Part shown: positions 54,551 through 64,000 of the stretch, piece by piece
How the letters are laid out: each line of letters opens with the position of its first letter
Position numbering within the stretch: the stretch's first letter is position 1
The notes under the pieces: model-generated
Told to the model about the DNA's origin: nothing
The model's input: the letters and a program-made list of their open reading frames with translations, nothing else
The model's database searches: none
Program-made: the position numbers and the translations under genes
Origin: Toxorhynchites rutilus septentrionalis
Taxonomy: Eukaryota; Arthropoda; Insecta; Diptera; Culicidae
Reading direction: 5' to 3'
DNA: 64,000 bases
Assembly: GCF_029784135.1 (NCBI RefSeq)
Contig: NC_073746.1
Span: 77,390,704-77,454,703 of the forward strand

Positions 54551-54744
54551 CGGGGTAACGCATAAGTCACGCAACCGATTTTTACAAAAAAAAAATCGTA
54601 TAAAAAAATATCTCACGATATTTTTAAAAATAAAAAACGATACAAAGTCGACAACTGAACCGCTTAGGAACCAACACGCTCGATAGTTGCAGCGCGGTCG
54701 TTTTTTCCCTTCAGAGAGCGTTGCATGACTTATGCGCCACCCTG
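54551..54744. mobile_element. MITE, 194 bp, TA-flanked
   Basis: Inverted ends CGGGGTAACGCATAAGTCAC then GCAAC, and GTTGCATGACTTATGCGCCA then CCCTG, match over 25 bp with about five differences. TA precedes the left end (54,549-54,550) and follows the right end (54,745-54,746). It is non-coding; size and TA target indicate a mariner-derived miniature element. Confidence 0.75.
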
Positions 54745-54746
54745 TA

Positions 54747-57286
54747 TTGCTATACGGATTGTACAAATTCAGACATCCGGGATTATATAGACCTGGAAAC
54801 CATACGTAAGCCTAAAAGAAGTAGACACACAGATCACACGATCTAGAGGACAAATTTACAGGTACAAAACGAGATATGAATCGCTCATCATACTCATTCA
54901 TTGTAACCGTGCTGTATGATAAGTAGCGTTGAAATTTTTTTTCTTGAAATCGCATATCGACCAAATTTAATACTTGCATTTGGGACAAAAAATATCGTAA
55001 TAATCGACGGAGCCGGGTTAACAGGGTGATCATCTACATCTTTGTTAGAATACGAAGCAAATGATTCCGCCTGACGGCTACATACCGATTCATGCGATGC
55101 ATTTTTCTGGGTCCATTGGCTGATCTTGTAATGTCTGTGGTTGTCCATAATGTAAAATGCAACAATTTAATTTGTTGAGGTATCAACTCTACCACAAAAG
55201 TGCTTTGTCGTCGTCCACAATAAAATGGTTTTAATGCCCAAAACACATTTTTCACAGAAAACATTTTAGAAGGGGTTACATTTTTTTAGTTAAATCGATT
55301 CATAGAACCAAAAATGTTATGCTCTTTTCCGAACAGTCTGGACTATTTTTTCGAATCCTCATTAATTACTATTTTTGCACAGTTTAAACTAATTTCAAGA
55401 GAGTGCTGTCAACTTTTGAACGAATTGGCACGAAATCTTACTTTTTTTTTTTGTTTCAAACCAATCCTTATTATATTGACTACTCCTCAGACAAATGTTT
55501 TATTATTGTTTTAATGAAATTCAAACAATAGAAATTGGATGAAAAAATGCAGAAATACCTCGAAAACACACAAAATTGAAACTAGGCACATCATAGTTTA
55601 TACAGTGCGGTTTATAATACGCTTCCGGTAGAAGACTTGATGTTGGGTAACTCTACAACCTCATGTTATAACATTTTGATCATAAAGTTTGACAAGTACT
55701 TATGTCGTTGCCAGTAGGCTGCTCAAAAACTATTTTAAATAGTGAGATCAAACTCGAAAGTATTATTCTCTGGTCTGACTGAGAAACTAACCCGATGATC
55801 CCATCACGATTTGTGTTATCAGCCGCTAACCACCAAATCAAGAGGACCCCCAATCACTGATGATAATGGTACCTTTAACACTGCTTTCCACGCAATGGTT
55901 GAACTTTTACAGCTCACCTTCAATTTCCAACGTTCTTATAGGAAACATCTTCTTCACATCCCGAGGAAACGAAAGCAGAACGTAAAATCGACTTTTGGCA
56001 CGGATAACATCTTTAGACGTCCCATTTTGGTGTAGTTCTGCCAACCCGAAAGGCGCGAACTGTGTTCTCGCCGAGCGGGATATATAATTTAAAAATTATA
56101 AACTTGCGCTGCACCAATTCATCATGCATCGACGGGAACGATGTGGATGAAGACGCCTATCGCGATTCCCCCGGAACACGATGAAACTGCAAAGACCACA
56201 GGTTGCATGTGGAATGAATTGAAATGTTTTTTTTTATTATTACGGTTTCGAAATATCTGCTAATGCACCACATGCATACGACCGGCAACTCTCGGAGGTG
56301 TGAATTTACCTATCGTATTTTTTCCACATTCAACACCTGGCACACAAGTCGACAGGACAGGGCGTCGTATATGTGTGACACCGGGGCAATCACCGGCCAA
56401 ACAATGCGGCGTTGATTTAGCAACAATGTATTTCCTTCAAATCTCCAATCTAACCCCCGTCCCTTCTTGACAGTGCGGCTTAATACAAGCCGTGTGGCAA
56501 TCTCCGCGAACTGCCAAGTGAACGTGACGACGTCAAGAGTGTGTTGCTGCTGCCGCTGCTGTTGCAATCAAGACTAAACGAAGCTATTGAAAATTAAAGC
56601 CTTTCCTCTAGCCGTCACCCGTAAGCCAGCCGTCCCCGGGTTTTATTCAATCGACGAACGAGGATGGATCTCTGGGTTAGACTTCTGCAGCAGTCACCGG
56701 TGGCGGAACCATCCTGGCAGCATTTCCTGCACCGCTGGACTGACGCGTGGTTGCACTAAATCATGCTTCGGGTTGATTCACTAAACCCGTTCACAGCCGC
56801 TGCCTATTCGGCTGATTTTGGCGTTTGGATTGTGGGGTCGTTTGAGCTGTAATTATCGCTGCCATTGATTGCCACGCTCAACAATCGCGCATCGAAATGG
56901 CTGTGCGAATTTGTTGAATAGCGGTAGCTTGTGTTTATTATTTGTTTGTTTTTTTTGGGTTATATATCGACTAATTGAACTTTCGATTCTCTCGCACAGC
57001 AATAAATATCAACATAAGAGGTTCGACAGGAAAAATATGAAACGAAATCATCAGCGAAAATATACTTTAAGAACAGTTCTCCAATATTTTAAAAACAGTT
57101 TTGCTTGTGGGATGTTGAATGTGGCGTTCCACCGGATTGAAACTACATCTCCTAATAAATAAATAATCTGTATTCACGCTTCATTAAAGTGTATTATATT
57201 TTTTAATTTGTTTTGGGATACATATACATTTTCAAGTGATACATTTCAATTTTCAACCTTCATTACAAAATTTACAAATTTTTCAA
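54747..57286. other. No identified gene; GC-richer from 55.8 to 56.9 kb
   Basis: Overlapping minus-strand frames at 54,894-55,264 and several frames near 55.8-56.8 kb lack known domains. Repeats are few. Possibly host non-coding sequence or 3' UTR; AATAAATAAATAATCTG near 57,155 could be a polyadenylation context. Confidence 0.3.
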
Positions 57287-57288
57287 AA

Positions 57289-57318
57289 ATGATGATGATG
57301 ATGATGATGATGATGATG
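57289..57318. repeat. ATG microsatellite at the CR1-C 3' terminus, ten units
   Basis: Pure 30-bp tract forming the extreme 3' end of CR1-C on the minus strand. CR1-A has three units at the equivalent place. Confidence 0.9.
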
Positions 57319-57996
57319 GTCCCGCCTCCTTCCCCTACAGAGTTTTGAGCAAGACGAGTTATCTAAAAGATAATTTTTTTTTCAACACGAACAAACGAAC
57401 TGATTTTATTTACAGATATAAGTTCAAAAAATTGCAATGTCCAAAAAAGCCAATACTCAGTCATGTCCGCCACAGAGCCGATACGGTCCCGACGAGGCCC
57501 TTGCAGCCAAGTGGTCCACCAGAGCACAAGTCCATCCGCCAGCCTTGTTTTAGATTGACTGTGAATACCCTCATTCAGAGAAATCGAGAAAATTTCCTTT
57601 ACGAAAAATTCCTAGACCGGCACTTTCAAAAACTTTCAATTTAATATCCTTTATATCTGTGTCTCGCGCGCGACGCTCAAACTTTTGTAGACTACTTTTA
57701 TTTTTTTTTAAACTAATACAACTATAAGAACGACAAAATAAAAATAAAAATAGTCCATCATCACCAAGATCATGACAGACATAATAGAGATCAATACAAA
57801 TTTAAAAAAAAAGATGATTTAAAAATAAATTAAATAATCTACATAATATAATCCGTTCAAAAAAAAAACTTCGTCAGATTCATTGAAAATATTGAAAACA
57901 AACTGCAAAAAATTGTCCACATTAAATTATCCGTTCGTATAAAACTTCGTCAGTAAAGATCTTCGTCATAAAAATAAACAAAAACTCGTTCAGCTG

Positions 57997-59881
57997 TTAA
58001 GAGAACACAGCTTTTACATGTGAAATATAGTGCCTCTTAAATTCTGTAAGTGTTGTTGCGCATTTAATATGTCTTGGCATCGAGTTGAACACATTTATTC
58101 CTTTGAAGTACAACGAATTTTGTGAAGCACATGACAAGAAATTAGGTGTTCTTATTTCATTCGCGTTTCTAGTGTTATAACTATGAAAGTCACTTCCTCT
58201 TTCAACTCGATCACACAAATATCGAGGCAGCAAACCGTTAATTACTTTAAAAATGAACACCATAGTTAAATAAACAATTCTTTGCTTCACGGATAACCAT
58301 TGCAGAGCGTCCAACATTAAAGATGAGGAAGTTGTAGAGTTACATTTTAGTATCAACCGCATTATTTTGTTTTGCAAGCGCTGTAATCTCGATATTTGTG
58401 TGTCATTGGCTAAAATTAAATGGAAGAGCAAATGTCTAAAGGAGGAGAGATGATTGATTTGTATAGCTGTATTTTGCTGCAAATAGTTAAATCGTTTTTC
58501 AATCGACATAAGATTCGATACTTCTTGGCAATTTTCTTGATGACATTGTCAATGTGAGTGTTGAACTTGAGTTTGTCATCAGTAATCACGCCAAGATATT
58601 TAATGTCCCGAACTCGATCAATAGTCTCATTATCAATAACGATGGAGACGTTTTCATTTAAACGATTTCGCGAGATTATCATATATTTAGTTTTACTTAT
58701 GTTCAATTTCAATTGCTTATACTTCAACCATCTACTTAAAGAATGTAAATCTCCATTCAAATGTAAAACGACCTGATCTAAATCATTAGCTGCAATGAAT
58801 AACACAGTATCATCTGCAAAAAGATTGATATCACAAAATCGTAAAACTCTTCGCATGTCATTGATATACATAATAAATAAAAGGGGCCCTAATACACTTC
58901 CCTGAGGTACTCCAAGATTATTCCCTAGGGGATTCGAAATTGTATCATTAAAAATAGTCCGTTGAGTTCTGTCATTTAAATAGCTTTCGAACCATTTATA
59001 TGCAGTACTCGTAAATCCAAAGCGCTTAATCGTGTTCAACAACAAGGGCCTAGAAATTGTTTCGGAAGCGCGTTTTAGATCCAAAAAAACAGCAATGATA
59101 TTCTCTTTGCACTCTAGTTTCTCTTTCCATTTTGCTAATACCAAGCTCAATGCGGTTTCACAGGAATGACCTTCCCGATATCCCGATTGTTCTGGTATTA
59201 GCAAAGCATTGCAATTTAAATATTCCAGCAGCTGGCCTTTAACGACTACTTCTAATATTTTCTCTAGAGTGTGCAACATATTGATAGGACGAAACTCTTC
59301 GGATTTAATCGTTCCAGCAACCTTTTGAATTGGAACTATTAAAGATTCCTTCCACACCTTAGGCACATGCCCAGTTAGCAAAGATTTATTAATAAGGTCC
59401 AGCAAGATGTGATCGATGACATGAAAGCAATCTTGAATAACTCTAGCATTGACATTATCCACTCCAGCCGTTTTTCCTAAAGAAAAGCAAATAGTTCTAA
59501 GTTCATTTAATGTAATTGGGTGAAAACTTTCAAATCTACAACTACTGTTAACCGGCTGTTTTATTTCATCAGGTTCATCAACCAATTCAATGGACTGATT
59601 GATCAATGAAACACTATTGACAAAATAATCGTTAAACTTAGATGCTATAGCCTGTTCAGAATGTTCAAGTGTGCCATTAAAAGTTATGGACCGCGGTTTG
59701 CGATTACTAGGTTTTAATAAAGATTTCAAAATTTTCCATAACTCCTTGCTGTTGCTTTGATGCAGATCAATCTTCCTCTGAATATATTCACAACGAGTTT
59801 TCTTAATCGCCTGTGAATATATATTGCGCGCGTTTGTGTACATATTCCAATGATTTCCATCATTTGTTATGAAATTGTTTT
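57997..59881 (-). pseudogene. CR1-C ORF2: reverse transcriptase part, truncated and frameshifted
   Basis: Begins inside the linker (NHWNMYTNARNIYSQAIKKT, then ELWKILKSLLKP) and continues through the RT: EFRPINMLHTLEKILEVVVK, PEQSGYREGHSCETALSLVL, FLDLKRASETISR, NLGVPQGSVLGPLLFIMYIN and catalytic FADD. Near 58,420 the frame slips; the other frame continues to 57,997 with LANDTQISRLQRLQNKIMRL, DALQWLSVKQRI and GINVFNSMPRHIK. Compared with CR1-A (FLDLKRAFE), the Phe after the catalytic Asp block is Ser. The endonuclease and ORF1 are absent. Otherwise similarity is high and collinear. Confidence 0.88.
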
Positions 59882-59971
59882 TTTTTCAATGTTATTTTGA
59901 TTTTGATATTCCTATATCAATGATATTTTAATTTTCTATCCTACTTAACCTAACTTTAAATTTTAATAAGC

Positions 59972-62643
59972 CTAATTTATCAACGCACGGATGAGCGGAT
60001 ATTCCGAGTTTGTAGAGTTCATGACAAGTTTTTCAACTGAGGCTTCAATACGTTCCTCGATTGTTTTGCAGTTGGCAGCTTTATGCAGTTCTCTTATTCG
60101 GGTGTCATATGCGGCGTCGAGGATCATTCTTAGAAGACGAATGAATCTGAATCACCTGCAGTTTTTTCTTGTGGGTGGAAGCACACGCACCCCACACAGG
60201 CATCGCGTAGCTAATCACTGGAACAATAATCGCCTTGAAGACTGCCAGTTTATTAAGTCTAGACTTTCGTGAACGTCGGGATATCAGCGGATAAAGCGCC
60301 TGAGTAAGCCTCGTGCATCTCACTACCAATTTGTCTGTGTGAGATCTATATAGCTGCTTGTCGTCAATGGTGACACCAAGGTAGAACACTTCCTTCGATC
60401 AATCAACTGGACGGTCATTTACTTTGACGAAGCAGTTAGCAGGCGGATGCAGTTTCGGGATTGCCGGTGTCGGAATACAATGGATTGGCTTTTCGACTCA
60501 TTGACTTTAATTTTCCAGTCATTCAAATATGACACGTACGCAGTTATGCTTCTCTGGAGTCTGGATCTGTAAACCATGGGAAGGCGATCATTTGCCATGA
60601 TGACACTGTCGTCCGCATACAGTGCCAGGTGGCAGCCATCTGGAAGTGGCGGGACGTCCGAGGTGTATATTATATACAAGATTGGACCAAGGAGGCTGCC
60701 TTGTGGTACTCCAGCCGTGACCAATTTTAGCTCTGAAGAGGCTCCTGGAAGATTGACTCTAAAAGCTCTATTAGTGAGATATTCTCTTACCATTCTGACG
60801 AGATAGTCCGGAAAACTTGTCTGGAGCAACTTGTGAATGAGCCCGTTATGCCACACGTTGGCGAACGTTTTCTCGACGTCTAGAAGGACCATAGCGGTGT
60901 TGTTGGAGAGCGCTCTGTTTCGCCGAATGATGTTTTCAACACGAACCAACTGATGAACCGTTGAATGCCCATTTCGAAAGCCAAATTGCTCAGGTACAAT
61001 GATATTTCTTTCTTCGATGTGGAGCATCAGTCGCTGGAGAATTAGCCGCTCGAAAACCTTACTCACTGCCGATAGCAGTGTGATGGGCCTGTAGCTTCTG
61101 GAGTTGTATGGATCCTTACCAGGTTTCAGGATAGGGATTACTTTCCCTGTCTTCCACCTAGTCGGGAAATGTTTCAGCTGGAAACAACGCATGAATGTTG
61201 TTGCGAGAAAGCAATAAGCTTTGTTGGAGAGTTTTTTTTAACACCAGGTTGTATATACCGTCTACTCCGGGTGCCTTCATATTTTTACCGCGTTTTACGG
61301 CATCACGTACTTCATTCTCTGTTACTCAACCCTCAAACGCAGCGTCGTCAATCTGCTCATCGAGTTGCAGAATGGTGTGCAGCACAGCAGGTTCATGACA
61401 GCTAACCATGCCAGCGCCGATGTTATGTGCCTCGACTAGCCTATCTGCAATTTCATTCGCCTTCTCAGCAGGCGATACGAGAATGTGTCCGGTGTCATCC
61501 TTCAGTGGCGGGATGACAGAAGGCCGCTGCTTCAAAATTTTGGCCACTTTCCAGAACGGCTTCGAGTAGTCGCTTAGTTGTTGTACACTGCTGGTAAAGT
61601 GTTGATTTCTGATCACCAACATTCGATCTCTTATCACGCTGTTGAGATAGATGACAACCTGTTTTTTCTAAAGGCATCCAGTGCGCTGGAATTGCCTCCT
61701 GACGGTGTTACGTTACTGAATGAGTCGTCTTGTGTCAATGTCAATTCTGGTGAAATGTTTTCTCACTTTGACCCGGCGAATACATGTTTCTTCTGCAGCG
61801 TGTATGGCATCCTCGAAGAAGTTCTATGTCTATGGTTTCAACTATGGTTTCAACGGATGAAAGGTCCGGTTCGTTGGATAAGCTTCTATCCACTAGACGG
61901 CTGAAGGCTATCCAGTTGACATGATGAAAATCTCGTGTCATCGCTGGCGGACCTAGAGCAGGACAGAAATCAATTTCGCACGTAATCGGATAGTGGTCCG
62001 AACTCAGATCATTATGCGTGACCGGTTTGGATAGTTCCAGGTCGGACAGATATATATCCTACGTAGAGGTTATTCCAGCTGGCGATAAGAATGTTGGTTC
62101 ATCCGGGAAGTGTACAACGCTAGTTCCTGAGCTGAGATGGTCCGCAAGAATTGCCCCATTTTTATTGTTTCTGTGATTACGCCATAATATGTGGCGCGCG
62201 TACAGATCACCGGCCACCACGAAGTTGGTTTGCATATCTGTGAGCTTGCGTAGGTCATCCACGAAGAATTGAGAAGTGCCGTTACTGTCCACACTTGGTA
62301 GCCTTGGTAGGTAGACGGCAAAGAGGGTGAAGGTTCCACTGGAAGTGCGTATTTTTACTCCAATCGCTTCAATAACGGAGGCTCTCAGACGCGGGACAAT
62401 TTCATAGCGAATGCCCTGTCTGATGATGATCGCCACATCTCCACCGCTTGAGTTGGGGCGGTCCAACCGGATAACTATATGTGCTGGAAGAGAGAAGCTC
62501 GTCGACGGGTTAAGCCGGGTTTCGGTGATCACTCCTACATCGACGTGGTGACGAGATAAAAAGCAATTTAGCTCAATCCTTTTCGCCCGAACAGAACGGG
62601 CGTTCCAATTTAAAATTTTGATGCCGGGCTCAATTGACCCCAT
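59972..62643 (-). pseudogene. Jockey-type ORF2: endonuclease and reverse transcriptase, several frameshifts
   Basis: The ATG at 62,643 overlaps ORF1 by 14 nt. Endonuclease: LNWNARSVRAKRIELN, ITETRLNP, SSGGDVAIIIR, FVVAGDLYARH (where GDFNA is usual). Linker pieces at 61,741-61,941 and 61,326-61,637 (YSKPFWKVAKILKQRP, DDTGHILVSPAEKANEIADR). Reverse transcriptase at 60,419-61,192: FPTRWKTGKVIPILKPGKDP, SYRPITLLSAVSKVFERLIL, LLDVEKTFANVWH, AGVPQGSLLGPILYIIYTSD, and YADD intact. The thumb at 60,105-60,389 (FYLGVTIDD, PVISYAMPVWGAC) and, after another slip, RMILDAAYDTRIRELHKAAN lead to the stop at 59,972. Dead copy. Confidence 0.85.
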
Positions 62644-63259
62644 ATTTGCACGCCATGTATCCTAGGATCTTGAATTGTTCCGAACGACATTTGCACTGAT
62701 TCAATCTTCTACAGAGCTCATTAAAGATGGTCCACAGCTCGGATGAACTAAAGAGCGATTGTTCATTTTGCATCGAGGCGGTACTGGCTGCTTGCTCTTG
62801 CATCCTAGCTCGGATACGGGGATCGAGAACTCGTGCGTAGCTTACGGTATTTCTTGGAAATTGGAAACCAGCTGAATTGGTTGGTGTAGCTTGTTCTGAA
62901 ACATTTGACATCGGGGGGAACTCGTTGTTGTTTAATTCAGGAACTACTTGCCTTTTCGTTGGCCTCACGTTTGTTCTATTCATATCCGTTGCTTGCTGCC
63001 TAATGCGGATATAATCGGTACGTTTAGAGCAGTTGCGATCTGTGGCTGGGTGAGCCCCATCACAATTTGCACACCGTTTATTTGTATCGGTACTCGTGGG
63101 ACATTTTTCAGTTGTATGGGCGGCCCCACAATTATTACATCTGCTTTTTAGGTGGCAATTTCGTGTGCCATGGCCGTGATGATGACAGTTCAAGCACTGT
63201 GTTACGTCAGCACGCTTATTTCGATACGCTTGCCAACGGACAACAAGATTCTCCCTCCC
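62630..63259 (-). pseudogene. Jockey-type ORF1, carboxy-terminal part
   Basis: Open frame of 209 codons from an upstream stop at 63,260-63,262. It reads RENLVVRWQAYRNKRADVTQ, then CLNCHHHGHGTRNCHLKSRC, CNNCGAAHTTEKC and CANCDGAHPATDRNC, three CCHC-type knuckles typical of Jockey ORF1 RNA-binding proteins. A polar region and SELWTIFNELCRRLNQC follow, ending at 62,630. The amino-terminal half is missing in this orientation and appears inverted next door. Confidence 0.82.
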
Positions 63260-63343
63260 TCACTCCTCATGAAGGGTCATATACGAGACGTACCTTTCCC
63301 GAATATGGTGATTCCAATGGCGATCACGGTGAATTGCAAACAC

Positions 63344-63563
63344 TGCGACTGGAAGGTGTGTCGAAAGCACTCCCTAAAAGATTTTTAGAGATCCGCAAAT
63401 CAGTAGAGACATTCTTGGGCATCAAAATTATTAACGCGAGACCCGAAAACAGAGGGACTTCCTACATTCGGAATCAAAAGCATATCGATACCATCAAAAC
63501 AATGACCAAACTTATTGATGGAACGGAAATAAAAATAAATGAGCACTCCACCCTGAACCAATG
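63344..63563 (+). pseudogene. Inverted Jockey-type ORF1 amino-side segment
   Basis: The plus strand reads LPKRFLEIRKSVETF, IKIINARPENRGTSYIRNQ, DTIKTMTKLIDGTEIKIN and EHSTLNQC, ending at the mariner TA. This resembles the domain before the zinc knuckles in Jockey-type ORF1 proteins (a short beta-strand-rich block ending in a TLN-C motif). It points the opposite way to the zinc-knuckle half. The family resemblance is by recall of motif flavour, so moderate confidence. Confidence 0.55.
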
Positions 63564-63565
63564 TA

Positions 63566-64000
63566 CGAGGGTCATTCAAAAAATAAATTTCAGTGCCTCA
63601 GAAATCGCGGAAAAATAAAATTAGGACAAAAAACAAGATGATTTTCGTAATCTACGTTTTATTTTCTATTTTTCTACATAATCACCGTAACGTTCGAGGC
63701 ATTTTGCATAGCGTGACACGAGTTTTCTGGGGAGTGGCACGAGAGAGGTCTGGGGAGTAAGGAGGATGCTCGAACACAGTCCATTAGAATTTTTTCAATT
63801 ACTTATGAGTTACGGGAGCAGAATGGGGCCGCGCATTATCGTGGATAAGGAACACTCCTTTCATTAATAAACCTGGCCTTTTGTTTCCTAATCGCGGTTC
63901 TTAATCGGTCTAAAACTTCACAATAGTACGGTGATGAAACAGGCGTTCGGCGGTCAACGATTCGATAACACTGAAGAAATTCGTAACGCAGTTACATCGT
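63566..64000 (-). pseudogene. Rearranged mariner transposon, end and DD34D fragment
   Basis: The end CGAGGGTCATTCAAAAAATA follows TA at 63,564-63,565 and matches the 17,778 copy. On the minus strand: RTPVSSPYYCEVLDRLRTAI, LLMKGVFLIHDNARPHSAPV with the second catalytic Asp, then FEHPPYSPDLS. The segment with the third Asp (SPSD in relatives) is missing and the frame jumps to KLVSRYAKCLERYGDYVEK. From about 63,945 the plus strand instead reads FGGQRFDNTEEIRNAVTS, the piece that should lie between these parts, in inverted orientation. The copy is rearranged and continues past the window edge. Confidence 0.8.

Larger units (their letters stand above)
57287..59881 (-). mobile_element. CR1-C: 5'-truncated CR1-like element
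   Basis: Same family group as CR1-A: ORF2 and 3' UTR are collinear with it, and the 3' end is an ATC repeat (ten units at 57,289-57,318). The element is truncated within the endonuclease-RT linker at about 59,881. TTTTTCAA occurs on both sides (57,279-57,286 and 59,882-59,889) and may be the target duplication. 5' truncation is the usual fate of LINE insertions. Confidence 0.82.
59882..63565 (-). mobile_element. Degraded Jockey-type LINE with inverted 5' segment
   Basis: From right to left: ORF1 carboxy part (62,630-63,259), ORF2 (59,972-62,643), short 3' UTR, and an A-rich end at about 59,882-59,890. The ORF1 amino-side segment lies in the opposite orientation at about 63,344-63,563. ORF1/ORF2 arrangement and motifs are those of the Jockey group. 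Mariner abuts its right end at a TA, and CR1-C abuts its left end. Confidence 0.75.

Noticed and set aside
55034..55264. Overlapping minus-strand frames 54,894-55,264 as a transposase or zinc-finger gene
   Set aside because: No catalytic or metal-binding pattern could be found.

Overview
This window looks like intergenic or intronic DNA from a large, repeat-rich insect genome, most likely a culicine mosquito. The reasons are the stacked non-LTR retrotransposons (CR1-like, Jockey-type and I-type), mariner/Tc1 relics, tRNA-derived SINEs and AT-rich foldback repeats, and the absence of any recognisable host protein-coding gene in 64 kb. The species assignment is an inference from repeat content.

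Left end (1-8,170): a complete, apparently intact CR1-like retrotransposon (CR1-A, 300-5,513, minus strand) sits inside the second reading frame of a related, older element (CR1-B, 5,518 to about 8,170, continuing at 1-299). A 4-bp target duplication marks the junction and the CR1-B frame reads continuously across the empty site. CR1-A has an ORF1 with a PHD-type zinc finger and CCHC knuckles and a 968-residue endonuclease/reverse transcriptase with no internal stop. From 8,170 to 14,100 there is little: a Ty3/gypsy RNase H scrap at 9.2 kb, dispersed repeats, and a GC-richer stretch (10.5-12.6 kb) with no convincing exon.

Middle (14-38 kb): AT-rich nested foldback elements. Family FB1 has three copies (15.5-17.6, 22.3-24.4 and 29.0-29.9 kb) whose arms each contain two tandem related sub-units. 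Family FB2 has four copies. Two tRNA-derived SINEs carry perfect 13-bp target duplications. Mariner and Tc1 relics lie at 17.8, 27, 28.5 and 30.4-31.0 kb, and Jockey-type or CR1/Jockey-like reverse transcriptase fragments at 25.4-26.2 and 35.4-36.0 kb. A roughly 950-bp degenerate satellite with 7-bp periodicity lies at 37.2-38.2 kb.

Right half (38.6-64 kb): a full-length I-type element (38,603-44,774, plus strand) with a perfect 12-bp target duplication has a decayed ORF1 and an ORF2 broken by just two stop codons. After it come repeat-poor sequence, a defective Tc1/mariner element with a duplicated terminal repeat (49.2-50.3 kb), a large inverted repeat enclosing two copies of an internally tandem repeat (52-54 kb), a 194-bp MITE (54.55 kb), a 5'-truncated third CR1 copy (57.3-59.9 kb), a degraded Jockey-type element with an inverted ORF1 segment (59.9-63.6 kb), and a rearranged mariner running off the end.

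No host operon, RNA gene or CRISPR array is supported. The biology is a record of nested transposition. CR1-A is the only autonomous-looking element; the other elements recognised by coding content are broken, and the SINEs and foldback or MITE-like repeats are noncoding and would depend on enzymes supplied elsewhere.
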